Positions 32,766 to 41,021 of a stretch of 64,000 nt of DNA are shown here, piece after piece. The notes under the pieces were generated by a model. That model had not been told where the DNA came from and searched no databases. It saw only the letters and a program-made list of their open reading frames with translations. Numbering within the stretch: position 1 is the stretch's first letter; each line of letters opens with the position of its first letter. The stretch lies in contig CAYHQQ010000016.1 in the NCBI GenBank assembly GCA_964358855.1, positions 1 to 64,000 on the forward strand. The letters are read 5' to 3'. Both the position numbers and the translations under genes were made by a program. Origin of the DNA: UBA2396 sp038042175. Lineage in GTDB: Bacteria; Planctomycetota; Phycisphaerae; Phycisphaerales; UBA1924.

Positions 32766-34211
32766 ATGCGATTTGACACCTCACAAAGCATGAAGATGGG
32801 CCAGCACATGAAGCTGGCCCCGCGGATGATCCAGTCGATGGAGATTCTGCAGATGCCCCTCGCCGAGCTCGAGGAACGCATCGAGCGCGAGCTTGAGAAC
32901 AACCCGACCCTCGAGATCTCCGAGCCCACTGCCCTCGACCCCCTCGACACCGCCCCCGAAGTTTCAGGCCGCTCCCTCAGCGACCGCATAGACCAGTTCT
33001 CCAACACGCACCACCGCCAGCAAAACAGCGGCGAGCGCGACGCCAAGATGGACGCGATGGCCCAGGCCCCTGCCCGCTCCGAATCCCTCACCGAGCAGCT
33101 CCTCCACCAGTGGATGCTCGTCGATGTCGAGCCCCGCATGCGCGAGCTGGGCGATGTGCTCATCTCCAACCTCGACGCCGACGGCTTCCTCCGCACGCCC
33201 CTGGAAACCATCGCCGAACGAATCAACAGCACACCGCCGACCACGATCCTGGAGCTCGAACGAGCCCTGGGTGCCGTGCAGCTCTTTCTGGAGCCGCAGG
33301 GCGTCGCCGCCCGAGATGTACGCGAGTGTTTGCTGCTGCAGCTCGCCGCTCTGCCCGAGCGCGAGGAACCACCGGATCCCTTGGTCACCGAGCGTGCACG
33401 GCGTCTCATCGCCGACCATCTCGACGACCTGATGAAGAACCGCCTGCCCAAGGTCTCTGAGCGCACCGGTTACACGCTCGAGGAGATCAAGGGCGCGCTC
33501 GAGCTCATGCGAACGCTGAGCCTGGCCCCCGCCAAGCGGCTCATCAACGACGCCCCGACCGCCATCGCTCCAGACGCCGTCGTCGAGTACGAGCCCGACA
33601 GCGACCGCTACATCGCCTACCTCAACGACACGCGCCTGCCCAACCTGCGGGTGAATCAGGAGTACGCGAGGCTCGCCCGCGACAAGACGATGCCCCAGCG
33701 TGACCGCGAGTTCATCCGCACCAACATGGGCAACGCCCAGTGGCTCCTGGACGCCGTCAACCAGCGACGCGGCACGCTGCTCAAGGTCGTCGAAGCGGTG
33801 GTGGGGGCCCAGCGCGAGTTCTTCGACTTCGGTCCCCAGGCCTTGAAGCCCCTGCCCATGTCGCAGATCGCCGACGAGATCGGCGTCCACGTCGCGACCG
33901 TGAGCCGTGCGGTGGCCGACAAGTACATCGCCACGCCCCGCGGCGTGCTGCCGCTCCGCAAGTTCTTCTCCGGAGGCCTCTCAACCAAGCCCGACGCCGA
34001 CGGCGACAACGAGGGCGAGGAGCTCGCCTGGGAGGCCGTCAAGATCGCCCTCCGCGAGGTCATCGACAAGGAAGCGAAGTCAAAGCCTCTCAGCGACGAC
34101 GCCCTGGCCGAAGAACTCAAAAAGCGCGGCATCGACATCGCCCGTCGCACCGTCGCCAAGTACCGCGACCAGCTGCAGATCCCGCCGGCGCGACTGCGAA
34201 AGACCTTCTGA
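32766..34211 (+). CDS. rpoN: RNA polymerase sigma-54 factor RpoN
   Basis: The 481-residue protein shows all three RpoN regions. Region I is Gln/Leu-rich (MRFDTSQSMKMGQHMKLAPR, then MIQSMEILQMPLAELEERI). A short acidic region II and a core-binding region III follow (AVQLFLEPQGVAARDVRECL), then the HTH (KPLPMSQIADEIGVHVATVS, RAVADKYIATPRGVLPLRKF). The RpoN box ARRTVAKYR is 20 residues from the C-terminus and recognises the -24 element. Activators of sigma-54 (AAA+ EBPs) are not in the window, nor did I find a convincing TGGCAC-N5-TTGC promoter. Its stop codon lies inside the terminal repeat of element 34210-34360. Confidence 0.96.
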   Translation: MRFDTSQSMKMGQHMKLAPRMIQSMEILQMPLAELEERIERELENNPTLEISEPTALDPLDTAPEVSGRSLSDRIDQFSNTHHRQQNSGERDAKMDAMAQAPARSESLTEQLLHQWMLVDVEPRMRELGDVLISNLDADGFLRTPLETIAERINSTPPTTILELERALGAVQLFLEPQGVAARDVRECLLLQLAALPEREEPPDPLVTERARRLIADHLDDLMKNRLPKVSERTGYTLEEIKGALELMRTLSLAPAKRLINDAPTAIAPDAVVEYEPDSDRYIAYLNDTRLPNLRVNQEYARLARDKTMPQRDREFIRTNMGNAQWLLDAVNQRRGTLLKVVEAVVGAQREFFDFGPQALKPLPMSQIADEIGVHVATVSRAVADKYIATPRGVLPLRKFFSGGLSTKPDADGDNEGEELAWEAVKIALREVIDKEAKSKPLSDDALAEELKKRGIDIARRTVAKYRDQLQIPPARLRKTF

Positions 34212-34360
34212 GCCCGACGCGCCAGCGAGGGTTGGCGTACGTCCACCATTCGTGTCGAATGACGCGACAGACCAACGTACGGCGATCGTCGCCGTCTGTC
34301 CTTCGCGTCCAGTGGCACGTCAGATCGCCGTACGCCCACCCTCGCTGGCGCGTCGGGCTC
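34210..34360. mobile_element. 151-bp MITE-like element, palindromic repeat family A
   Basis: Perfect 23-bp terminal inverted repeats (34210-34232 and 34338-34360; core CCCGACGCGCCAGCGAGG) bound 105 bp with a second inner inverted pair (GGCGTACG / CGTACGCC). It exactly fills the gap between the convergent rpoN and racemase genes, beginning within the rpoN stop codon and ending 3 bp short of the other stop. The same terminal sequence bounds the copies at 13501, 14326, 16034 and about 41259. There is no coding capacity. Confidence 0.85.
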
Positions 34361-34363
34361 TGA

Positions 34364-35083
34364 CTAAATCACACCCTGCTTCAGCGGCTCCGTCGACGCC
34401 GCTAGTCGCACAGTGCCCTCGGCCAGGATGTCCACCGCGTCGTAGACGCGGATGGGCGAGTTCTCTGCCGTCACGACCATCGGGGCCTCCGAGCACCCCA
34501 GAATCACGCCCTCGCACCCGCGTCCGGCAAGGCTCTTGACGACGCGCAGAACGGTGAGCTGCGACTCGGGCTTGAAGTGCCCGTAGATCAGCTCGTCGTA
34601 AATGATCGTTTCCAACGCGTCGCACTCAAACTCGCTGGGCACTTCCACGCGGATTCCCCGCAGGCCAAGGTGTGTCTGGTAGCTCGACGCCTGCGTCACC
34701 AGCTTGGTGCCGATGAGCCCCACGCACGTCTGCCCAGCACCCGAGATCGCCGCCGCAACCAGATTGGTCGTCGAGAGCCAGGGAATCGGCGAGCCGGCCT
34801 GCGCAAGGTGCAGCCCATGCAGCACGGCCTGATCCGGCGTGACACAGAAATCCGCCCCCGCCCGGGCCATCACCTCGGCCGATCGCCGAAGCAGATTGCC
34901 CACGGCGTGCCAGTCGTGCTGGTGGATCGCATCGATGTAGTCTGCGAGTCGCTCGTTGTGGAGCGACACCACCGGATGCTGGTGGACCGGAAGCAGCCGC
35001 TGCGCGTGCCGATGGATCGCGCGATAGAACAGGGCTGTCCCCTCGGGGCTTGCGCCCACGATGCCGATGTGCCTGGTCGCCAA
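34364..35083 (-). CDS. Aspartate/glutamate racemase family protein
   Basis: The 239-residue protein has the Asp/Glu racemase fold with two pseudo-symmetric halves: MATRHIGIVGASPEGTALFY at the N-terminus, AGQTCVGLIGTKLVTQASSY in the middle (the GLIGT..T motif) and GCEGVILGCSEAPMVV with Cys197 as one catalytic residue. At the position of the first catalytic cysteine (usually PCNTAH) the sequence reads TPDQAVLH, so this residue is Asp84 or nearby. The enzyme may therefore racemise in one direction only, as known for E. coli YgeA, or act on another substrate. It is divergent from hscB. Confidence 0.85.
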   Translation of the reverse strand: MATRHIGIVGASPEGTALFYRAIHRHAQRLLPVHQHPVVSLHNERLADYIDAIHQHDWHAVGNLLRRSAEVMARAGADFCVTPDQAVLHGLHLAQAGSPIPWLSTTNLVAAAISGAGQTCVGLIGTKLVTQASSYQTHLGLRGIRVEVPSEFECDALETIIYDELIYGHFKPESQLTVLRVVKSLAGRGCEGVILGCSEAPMVVTAENSPIRVYDAVDILAEGTVRLAASTEPLKQGVI

Positions 35084-35190
35084 TGCCGGCTCCTTCGCTG
35101 CGCCGATGTTTGAGCGCTCGCATCAATCGTCGCCCCGTCAGCGCCCCGGGTCAACCCGTGAGCTCCATACACTCCCAGATACACTTCCAG

Positions 35191-35694
35191 ATGAGCCGCG
35201 ACGCCTTCGACATCCTCTCGCTCCCCGCCCGGCTCGATCTCCCCGAAGCCGACATCGAAGGGGCCTACCTCGCGCAGATCGCCCGGATCCACCCCGACTT
35301 GGCCGGCGGCGACGCCGAGGACGCGATGGCGCTGGCGGCCCAGGTCAACGACGCCCGCCGGACGCTCGCCGATCCCCTGAGCCGCGCCGAGGTCCTGCTT
35401 GCGCGGCTGGGCGGGGCGACCGCCTCGGAGGACAAGTCGCTGCCGCCGGGGTTCCTCATGGAGATCATGGAGCTGCGCGAGGGTGTTGAGGCCGATCGTG
35501 CCTCGGGCGATCCCGCGCGGCTGGAGGCTCGGTCGCGTGAGGCGATCACGCGGCGAAACGAGTTTGTGGAGCGGCTCACCCCGATCTTCGCGTCGGCGTT
35601 TGGAGCCAGCAAGGCGCCCGCCGACACGCTGGCACAGATCCGCACAGAGCTCAACGCGTGGCGCTACACCGAACGATTGATCGAGCAGCTCTGA
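35191..35694 (+). CDS. hscB: Fe-S assembly J-domain co-chaperone HscB-like
   Basis: The 167-residue protein has an N-terminal J-domain (MSRDAFDILSLPARLDLPEA) with the Hsp70-activating HPD at residue 35 (RIHPDLAGG), DARRTLADPLSRAEVLLARL, then the HscB-specific helical domain starting PPGFLMEIMELREGVEADRA and ending in a three-helix bundle. Length and the FLME..ELRE motif separate it from DnaJ. HscB binds the IscU scaffold and stimulates HscA. The likely HscA partner is encoded at 21190-23064. No other isc gene is near, and downstream the next gene is convergent 7 bp away. Confidence 0.88.
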   Translation: MSRDAFDILSLPARLDLPEADIEGAYLAQIARIHPDLAGGDAEDAMALAAQVNDARRTLADPLSRAEVLLARLGGATASEDKSLPPGFLMEIMELREGVEADRASGDPARLEARSREAITRRNEFVERLTPIFASAFGASKAPADTLAQIRTELNAWRYTERLIEQL

Positions 35695-35701
35695 TCCGGG
35701 C

Positions 35702-36949
35702 TCACTTGGTCGCGGGATCGACCGACACGGTCGTGGTGGCGGTGCCGGCCGCGTTCATCTGATCGATCATCTGCCGGGCGGTGAGGTTGCCCGGCTCCAC
35801 CTGCATGACCGCCGCCAGCGTCTTCTTGGCGCCCTCGTACTCGTGCAGCTCGAGCTGGATCATCGCCAGGAGCGTCATGGAGCTGGTGGTGGGCTTGAGC
35901 GAGAGGGCCTTGGTCACGCTGTCCTTAGCCGCACGCTGATCGCCGCGCTTGTGCTCGTAGAGCCCCTTGAGGATGTACCCCTCGGGCTGCCTGGGCGCCA
36001 TCGCGATGAGCTTGCTGGACGCGAGCTTGACGCGGTTGAGGTCGTTGAGGCGATAGGCCACCTGGCCCAGGTCGTTCCACACGTCGGTGTCGGTGACGCC
36101 CGACTGGTCGTTGCTGAGCTTGAGGAGCACCTCGCGGGCGTCGGCCAGACGGTCGATCTCCGCGAGGCACTTGGCGTGCAGGTGCATCAGGTCGCGACGC
36201 TTGGTGAGCGTCGGGTCCTTGAGCAGCCGCTCGATGTTCGAGTTCGCGTCTGAGAACTGGCCGGCCGCGATCTGCGCCCGCGCCAGGTCCTCCAGCACGC
36301 CCGTGTCGTTGGGCGACAAAAGCCTGGCCTCGTTGAACAGGCTCACCGCCTCCAAAGCGTTGCCCTGCATCAGCGCGATGTGCCCGAGCGTCTGCCGCAC
36401 CGCCGAGTTGTGCTCCTGCTCGGGGCCGCGACCCTTGAGATAGCTCTTTGCCTCGTCCAGGCGACCAAGATCCACCAGCACCTCCGCCGAGGCGACGGTG
36501 TACTGCGGGTTGGTCTTGTCGAGATCCGCGGCCTGCTGGAACCGCTCGAGTGCGATCTCCTTGCGCTCCAGGCGCTCGTTGACCACGCCCAGGAAGTACT
36601 GCGCCTCGACGTTCTTGGCGTCGAGCTCCTCGGCCCTGGCCAGCGAGATGAGCGAGCCCTCAAGGCTCCCCATCTCCATCAGAATCCGCCCGCGAAGCAC
36701 GTGGCTCTTGGCCACCTTGTCGTTGAGGATCAGCGAGTTGTCCACCGCGCGCAGCGCTTTGGGGAAGTCGCCCGCCAGGAAGTCGCCCATCGCCGTCTGC
36801 CACTCGAGCCCGGCCTTGAGCTGGGCGAGCTTCTCTTTGGCCGCGTTGGTCTGCTCCTGCGTGTACCGCCCGTGCCCGCCGCATCCAGTCAGCGTCAGTC
36901 CGAGAATCGCGATACCCGAGGCCAGCACAAGCCGAGTGGATTTCCGCAT
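35702..36949 (-). CDS. TPR lipoprotein downstream of secretin
   Basis: The 415-residue protein begins MRKSTRLVLASGIAILGLTL then TGCGG, a lipobox with Cys23. The rest is almost wholly tetratricopeptide repeats, about ten of them (ALRAVDNSLILNDKVAKSHV, AQYFLGVVNERLERKEIALE, VLEDLARAQIAAGQFSDANS and so on), with a short Thr/Ala tail. It follows the secretin gene by 63 bp on the same strand. PilF/PilW and Tgl are TPR lipoproteins that act as secretin pilotins, so this is a plausible assembly factor for the adjacent secretin, although it is larger than those. Confidence 0.86.
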   Translation of the reverse strand: MRKSTRLVLASGIAILGLTLTGCGGHGRYTQEQTNAAKEKLAQLKAGLEWQTAMGDFLAGDFPKALRAVDNSLILNDKVAKSHVLRGRILMEMGSLEGSLISLARAEELDAKNVEAQYFLGVVNERLERKEIALERFQQAADLDKTNPQYTVASAEVLVDLGRLDEAKSYLKGRGPEQEHNSAVRQTLGHIALMQGNALEAVSLFNEARLLSPNDTGVLEDLARAQIAAGQFSDANSNIERLLKDPTLTKRRDLMHLHAKCLAEIDRLADAREVLLKLSNDQSGVTDTDVWNDLGQVAYRLNDLNRVKLASSKLIAMAPRQPEGYILKGLYEHKRGDQRAAKDSVTKALSLKPTTSSMTLLAMIQLELHEYEGAKKTLAAVMQVEPGNLTARQMIDQMNAAGTATTTVSVDPATK

Positions 36950-36980
36950 GGGTCAAGTCTCCGTGAGTTGGGGAAAGCCG

Positions 36981-37006
36981 AGGCCCGGACGTTTCCGTCC
37001 GGGCCT
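36981..37006. promoter_or_regulatory. Intercistronic perfect hairpin
   Basis: AGGCCCGGACG (36981-36991), loop TTTC, CGTCCGGGCCT (36996-37006). It lies 7 bp past the secretin stop and 32 bp before the TPR lipoprotein start. No long T-run follows on the minus strand, so it may stabilise or attenuate the secretin transcript rather than end it. Confidence 0.65.
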
Positions 37007-37012
37007 GGTGGA

Positions 37013-39625
37013 TCACTTGTTGGTGTTCGTCGGCGAAGCGACGGGTGATAGATCAGTCTGGGCAGGCTCCTCGGGCACTTGTGTTACCGGAGTGTTCTGG
37101 GAACCACTCTCGGGCCACCCGCCATAGATCCCAAAGAGGGCCGCGAACATCTGGCGGATGAACTCCCGCGTCTGTTCATCGTCGAACTCGGACATCGGGG
37201 TGGTGGGGGTGGTGGGGGTGGTGGTAGTGGTCTCGACCGTCACGGCGTTCTCGGACGACTCGTCGGTCATGGCGGGGGTGGTGTTGAGCTTGGCCTCGCC
37301 CTCGTTAACCACCACGGACCAGTGCTTGGGCTCGCTGGCCATCGCCTGGGGCTCACCCTCGCCGGCCTGCGGCGCGGGCTGGACCGTCTCGTTCTGCTCG
37401 GTGACGACGGGTTCGACAACCGGTGCGACGGGCTCGCTCACCGGCGCCGCGGTCTGGGCGACGGGCGCGGCGGTCTGCTCGACGCTCGGGGTGGTCTTGG
37501 TGGGCTCGACGGCGACAAGCTGCTTGGCGGCGGCCTGGGCCGTGTAGTTCTGGATGATCTGATCGGTCGAGAGCGAGGCGCTAGAGCCGCTGGTCTCGAT
37601 CGTCCCGGGCACGACCTGGGCCTTGGGAGCCTCGGGCAGGCCCTGCTCCTTCCGCATGATGTCGTCGAGCATGCTGCGGTTGGGGGCTGTCTTCTTCTGG
37701 CCCGAGAGCTTCTCCTTGAGCGCGATGGCGTCGGGCTGCATGGGGCTGAGGGTCAGCGACTGCTCGATCTTCCACAGGGCCTTCTGCGTGTCGCCGCTGT
37801 CGGCGAGACGCTGGGCCTCGACGAGCATCTGGCTCGAACGCTTGTCGCGGCTGAAGCCCAGGAGGTTCTCACGCGTTCCCGAGCGGACGCGGTCGATTGC
37901 CTCGTTGCCACGCTTGCCCATCGACGCCATCGCCTGGTCGTTGACGATCGTGGGCGTGATGAGGAAGATGATCTCGGTACGCTCGATCGTGTCGTCGTGC
38001 CCGCGGAACGCCTCGCCCAGGAAGGGGATATCGCCCAGGAACGGGACCTGCCGGCGTGTGCTCTGCGTCTTGTCGCGGAACAGCCCGCCCAGCACCACCG
38101 TCTGCCCGTTGCCCACGATCACGTTGGTCGTCAGCTCGTTGGTGATCTCGTCGGGCACCGTCACCGTCGCACCCGAGCTGTTCTTGATGTCTCGCACCAC
38201 CGCGGTCGAAACCTGCGGCTTGAGTTCCAGGCGGATCATGCCGTCGTCGGACACGAACGGCCTGAAGTGAAGCTGGGTACCAGTGTCCAGGAACTCCACC
38301 GTCTGCGTGGTCGCGGTGTCGGTCGACGTGCTGCTGAGGTAGCCGACCCGCTGGCCCACGAGCACCCGGGCGGGCATGCGGTTGAGGGCCATGATCTTGG
38401 GATTCGAGAGGATCGTGGTGTCGGTCACCTCGTCGAGCACCCGCAGGAAGAAGGCGACGTCGTTCTTGATGATGCCCATCTTGAGCGTCGCGGGTCCGCC
38501 CAGGGCGTTGCCCGCGTTGCTGACGACCGCGCCGCCGCCGTCGGCGCCGACGGCGGGAAGGTCGGCCGCGCCCGGGCCGCTCAGCTTGGTGCGATCGTTC
38601 ACGCCCAGCGAGTCGACGGTCTTGAGCGGGCCGCCGATGGGTGTGAAGTCGGCGAAGTTCAGGTTGCCGATGAGGGCGAAGTCGATGCCGAAGGCGTTGG
38701 CCTCGTTGAGCGAGGCCTGGAGGATCGTCGCCTCGACGAGCACCTGCGCGGGCCTGGTGTCGAGCTGCTTGACCAGCTCCTCGACCGCCTTGATGTTCTC
38801 TTCGTAGTCGGTCACGACCATCGTCGCACCCGAGGCGTAGTCGTCCTGCCCCGTGGGGACGTCGGACTTGCCGGGGAACGGGGTCGTCTTGCCGGGCGTC
38901 TTGATCTGCCCGCCGTCGGAGAGGGCGGCCTTGACGAACTCGGCCGCGTCGATCGCGTTGAGATAGTTGAGCTTGATCACGCGGCAGGCGCGGACGCGCT
39001 CGGCCTCGGCGATGGTCTTCATCTGCTCGCCCGTGTAGACGAAGATGAAGTTGTCCTTCTCGACGAATCCAAACCCGTTGGCGTGCAGGATCGCCTCGAG
39101 GGCCTGGTGGAACGTGACCCCGAAGAAGTTCGCCGTCACGCGGGCGGAGACTTCCTTGCTGGCGATGATGTTGCGCTGGCTCTGGATGCTGAGCATCTCC
39201 AGCACGTTGGCGAGCTCCTCATCCTTGACCGCCAGGTCGACGAGCTGGTTGGAATCCACGCGGATGTCCATCTGCCCCTTGCTCTCGGGCTTGGACCCCG
39301 GGTCCATGCCCCCGGGCTGCGTCATCGCCTGTTGCCCCGCGCCGGTGAGCGCGTCGGGGTTGGTCGGCGGCTCTTGGACGTTGGGCTTGGGCGGGCCGAC
39401 GGGACTGATGGGCATCGGCGTCGTGCTCTCGGCCTTGGGCGCCGCAGGAGTGTTTGGCGCCGGGGGCGTCTTGGGCATGTTGTTGAGCCCGGCCGAAGGG
39501 GCCTGGCCGCTGGAACTGGGTTGGGAGAGCCCGACGTTCGCGCCCGCCAGTGCGCTCACGATGAACGCGGCGGTGGGAGTGAGCCGGAAAGAATGCCCCG
39601 AGATTCCCCGCTGATGGCTGCGCAT
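37013..39625 (-). CDS. Secretin (GspD/PilQ family) with long C-terminal extension
   Basis: The 870-residue outer-membrane channel protein has a signal-like N-terminus (TPTAAFIVSALAGANVGL), a Pro-rich linker, N-domains (MDIRVDSNQLVDLAVKDEEL onward; FFGVTFHQALEAILHANGFG), an N1/N3-type repeat (CRVIKLNYLNAIDAAEFVKA; VVTDYEENIKAVEELVKQLD) and the secretin core (ATILQASLNEANAFGIDFAL, ILSNPKIMALNRMPARVLVG, TELTTNVIVGNGQTVVLGG as NELTTNV..., then VPFLGDIPFLGEAFRGHDD and IFLITPTIV). Beyond the core are about 260 extra residues with a TPR-like helical pair (SGDTQKALWKIEQSLTLSP) and a Thr/Pro/Glu-rich tail with short TTP repeats (37199-37237). It could serve the machine of 2821-12090 or a separate pilus. 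Confidence 0.92.
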   Translation of the reverse strand: MRSHQRGISGHSFRLTPTAAFIVSALAGANVGLSQPSSSGQAPSAGLNNMPKTPPAPNTPAAPKAESTTPMPISPVGPPKPNVQEPPTNPDALTGAGQQAMTQPGGMDPGSKPESKGQMDIRVDSNQLVDLAVKDEELANVLEMLSIQSQRNIIASKEVSARVTANFFGVTFHQALEAILHANGFGFVEKDNFIFVYTGEQMKTIAEAERVRACRVIKLNYLNAIDAAEFVKAALSDGGQIKTPGKTTPFPGKSDVPTGQDDYASGATMVVTDYEENIKAVEELVKQLDTRPAQVLVEATILQASLNEANAFGIDFALIGNLNFADFTPIGGPLKTVDSLGVNDRTKLSGPGAADLPAVGADGGGAVVSNAGNALGGPATLKMGIIKNDVAFFLRVLDEVTDTTILSNPKIMALNRMPARVLVGQRVGYLSSTSTDTATTQTVEFLDTGTQLHFRPFVSDDGMIRLELKPQVSTAVVRDIKNSSGATVTVPDEITNELTTNVIVGNGQTVVLGGLFRDKTQSTRRQVPFLGDIPFLGEAFRGHDDTIERTEIIFLITPTIVNDQAMASMGKRGNEAIDRVRSGTRENLLGFSRDKRSSQMLVEAQRLADSGDTQKALWKIEQSLTLSPMQPDAIALKEKLSGQKKTAPNRSMLDDIMRKEQGLPEAPKAQVVPGTIETSGSSASLSTDQIIQNYTAQAAAKQLVAVEPTKTTPSVEQTAAPVAQTAAPVSEPVAPVVEPVVTEQNETVQPAPQAGEGEPQAMASEPKHWSVVVNEGEAKLNTTPAMTDESSENAVTVETTTTTPTTPTTPMSEFDDEQTREFIRQMFAALFGIYGGWPESGSQNTPVTQVPEEPAQTDLSPVASPTNTNK

Positions 39626-40080
39626 GTCTGGTCCTCGCTTCGAGTCTTGAAATTCGGCCGGTGCTCGGAACAGACCGATCGCCCGGTGCCGCCGCGCCAG
39701 TCGTCAAAAGAACTGGACGGCACCGTCTATGTCGGACCTTCCAAGGGGTGACTTTCGCCGCCAGCCCTGCGTCGCGCGCCGATCGTGCCGGTTGTGACGA
39801 CTTGACGAAATCCACCCGGAACTCAAACGAGGTATTTCTTGCATTTTGTCCCAAATCGGCAACCAACTCATGCGTCTGGCGTATATACTCCTGATGCATG
39901 GAGGACGTTTCGTGCCGACTCTCATGACAACTCAGCGGTGCGGTGCGGCCACTTGGCTGGCCGATTCGTGCCTCGAACACCGCCAGAACAGGCGGGATTC
40001 GGCGTTGAAATTCTGGATTCAAGTTCCCGGTCGGGTTTTGGTCGCTAGACTCCCCGTCTTATTGAGGGGGAGGATGGCGT
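39626..40080. other. 455-bp region without a convincing gene
   Basis: This region lies between the secretin start (minus) and the start of the small plus-strand cluster. It should contain both promoters. A TATACT box at about 39893-39898 (GCGTATATACTCC) has no good -35 partner. Possible frames here only extend into the downstream gene out of phase. A GGGGGAGGA Shine-Dalgarno for the next gene lies at its right end. Confidence 0.5.
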
Positions 40081-40428
40081 ATGGCAAGCACAATCGAAAC
40101 GATGCTCGACCGGCTCTTCGGCTCCGCCAAGCGGCGCCCTGGTTCAGCCGCGGGGCGGCCCAGATTCACTCGCAACATCAAGCTCTCGGGGCCGGTGGTG
40201 GAGTGGTGCGCCTCAGAGATGCGAACCGGCTCAGAGCTCGCGCTTTTCGCGGATCTGCTCCTGTGCCTGGATGCCGATCCGTTCATGAGCGAGAGCAGGC
40301 CGCTCCTGCCGCATGTCGGCCTGCGATGGCACGCGCCGGGCACGCCGCCGAAGTTCAAGGTGATCTACCACGTCGATCCGGCTCTGGATTTGGTCAAGGT
40401 GCTCACGTGCACGCCGGTGGTGGCGTGA
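40081..40428 (+). CDS. Small protein, RelE/HigB-like toxin candidate
   Basis: The 115-residue protein has a strong Shine-Dalgarno (GGGGAGGA, 6 nt). The basic N-terminus (SAKRRPGSAAGRPRFTRNIK) is followed by a helical part (SEMRTGSELALFADLLLCLD) and a C-terminal beta segment KFKVIYHVDPALDLVKVLTC. That last segment looks like the final strands of RelE/ParE-superfamily toxins (pattern y.v.YrvD.....v.vl.v). Together with the XRE gene two positions downstream it resembles a HigBA-type arrangement (toxin first). No catalytic residues can be confirmed by eye, so the toxin call is tentative; it could also be a conserved hypothetical. Confidence 0.6.
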   Translation: MASTIETMLDRLFGSAKRRPGSAAGRPRFTRNIKLSGPVVEWCASEMRTGSELALFADLLLCLDADPFMSESRPLLPHVGLRWHAPGTPPKFKVIYHVDPALDLVKVLTCTPVVA

Positions 40429-40435
40429 TCCACGT

Positions 40436-40516
40436 GGCACCGGGCTTCCGCCCGGTGTTCGCTTTCGTGGCACCGGGCTTCCGCCCGGTGTTCGACGGCC
40501 AGAAACATCGCCCGGA
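40436..40516. repeat. Palindromic repeat family C between two small genes
   Basis: Two direct copies of GTGGCACCGGGCTTCCGCCC plus GGTGTTC (40436-40493; internal palindrome CACCGGGCTTCCGCCCGGTG) are followed by an inverted relative, CATCGCCCGGAAGGGCGATG (about 40505-40524 region). They occupy almost all of the gap between the toxin-like gene and the XRE gene. Confidence 0.8.
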
Positions 40517-40553
40517 AGGGCGATGCCACAGCAGAATGTGATGGAGGTTTGTC

Positions 40554-40961
40554 ATGTCGGCGATTCCCAATCACTACGCGTGCATCACAACCCCGGGGGG
40601 GAGTGTCACTCACGTCGTCGTGCCCATCGGCGACTTCGAACGCTTGCAGGCCGAGCACCAGGCTCTGGAAGCAAGCTCCGCCCCCGGGGAGAGCGAGATC
40701 GACGCCGCCTTGCGTGTCTTGCACGACCCGGCGACCGCCTGGCACGACGCCGGCACCGTCTTCGAACAACTCGTCCGCCGGGGGCTGGCCCCACTTCGCA
40801 AAGAACGCGGCCTCACTCAGAGCGACCTCGCCGCCATGCTCGAACTCTCCCAGGCCCAGGTCTCCCGCCTCGAACGCGACCTCGACGGCGCCTCGCTCCG
40901 CCTGCTTCGCCGAATCGCCACTTTGCTCAAGCCCGATGGCAAGCAGCTCAGAGCGGGATGA
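40554..40961 (+). CDS. XRE-family helix-turn-helix regulator (antitoxin-like)
   Basis: The 135-residue protein ends with a clear lambda-repressor type HTH: LAPLRKERGLTQSDLAAMLE followed by LSQAQVSRLERDLDGASLRL (residues about 78-118). The N-terminal half has a beta-rich segment (ACITTPGGSVTHVVVPIGDF), reminiscent of the Phd/type II antitoxin N-domain, and a helical linker (SEIDAALRVLHDPATAWHDA). A GGAGG Shine-Dalgarno supports the start. The order toxin-like gene then XRE regulator is that of higBA modules, but the 125-bp repeat-filled gap is atypical. Confidence 0.8.
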   Translation: MSAIPNHYACITTPGGSVTHVVVPIGDFERLQAEHQALEASSAPGESEIDAALRVLHDPATAWHDAGTVFEQLVRRGLAPLRKERGLTQSDLAAMLELSQAQVSRLERDLDGASLRLLRRIATLLKPDGKQLRAG

Positions 40962-41021
40962 GCCTTGCTGCTGGTCGGGTACTGACGCTTCGCCGATCCC
41001 GCACTGACCGGGAGATGTTCC

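Noticed and set aside
37079..39751. A very long open frame antisense to the secretin gene
   Set aside because: It is rich in Arg, Gly, Asp and Val without domains, exactly as expected of a shadow of a high-GC gene; the secretin on the other strand is unmistakable.
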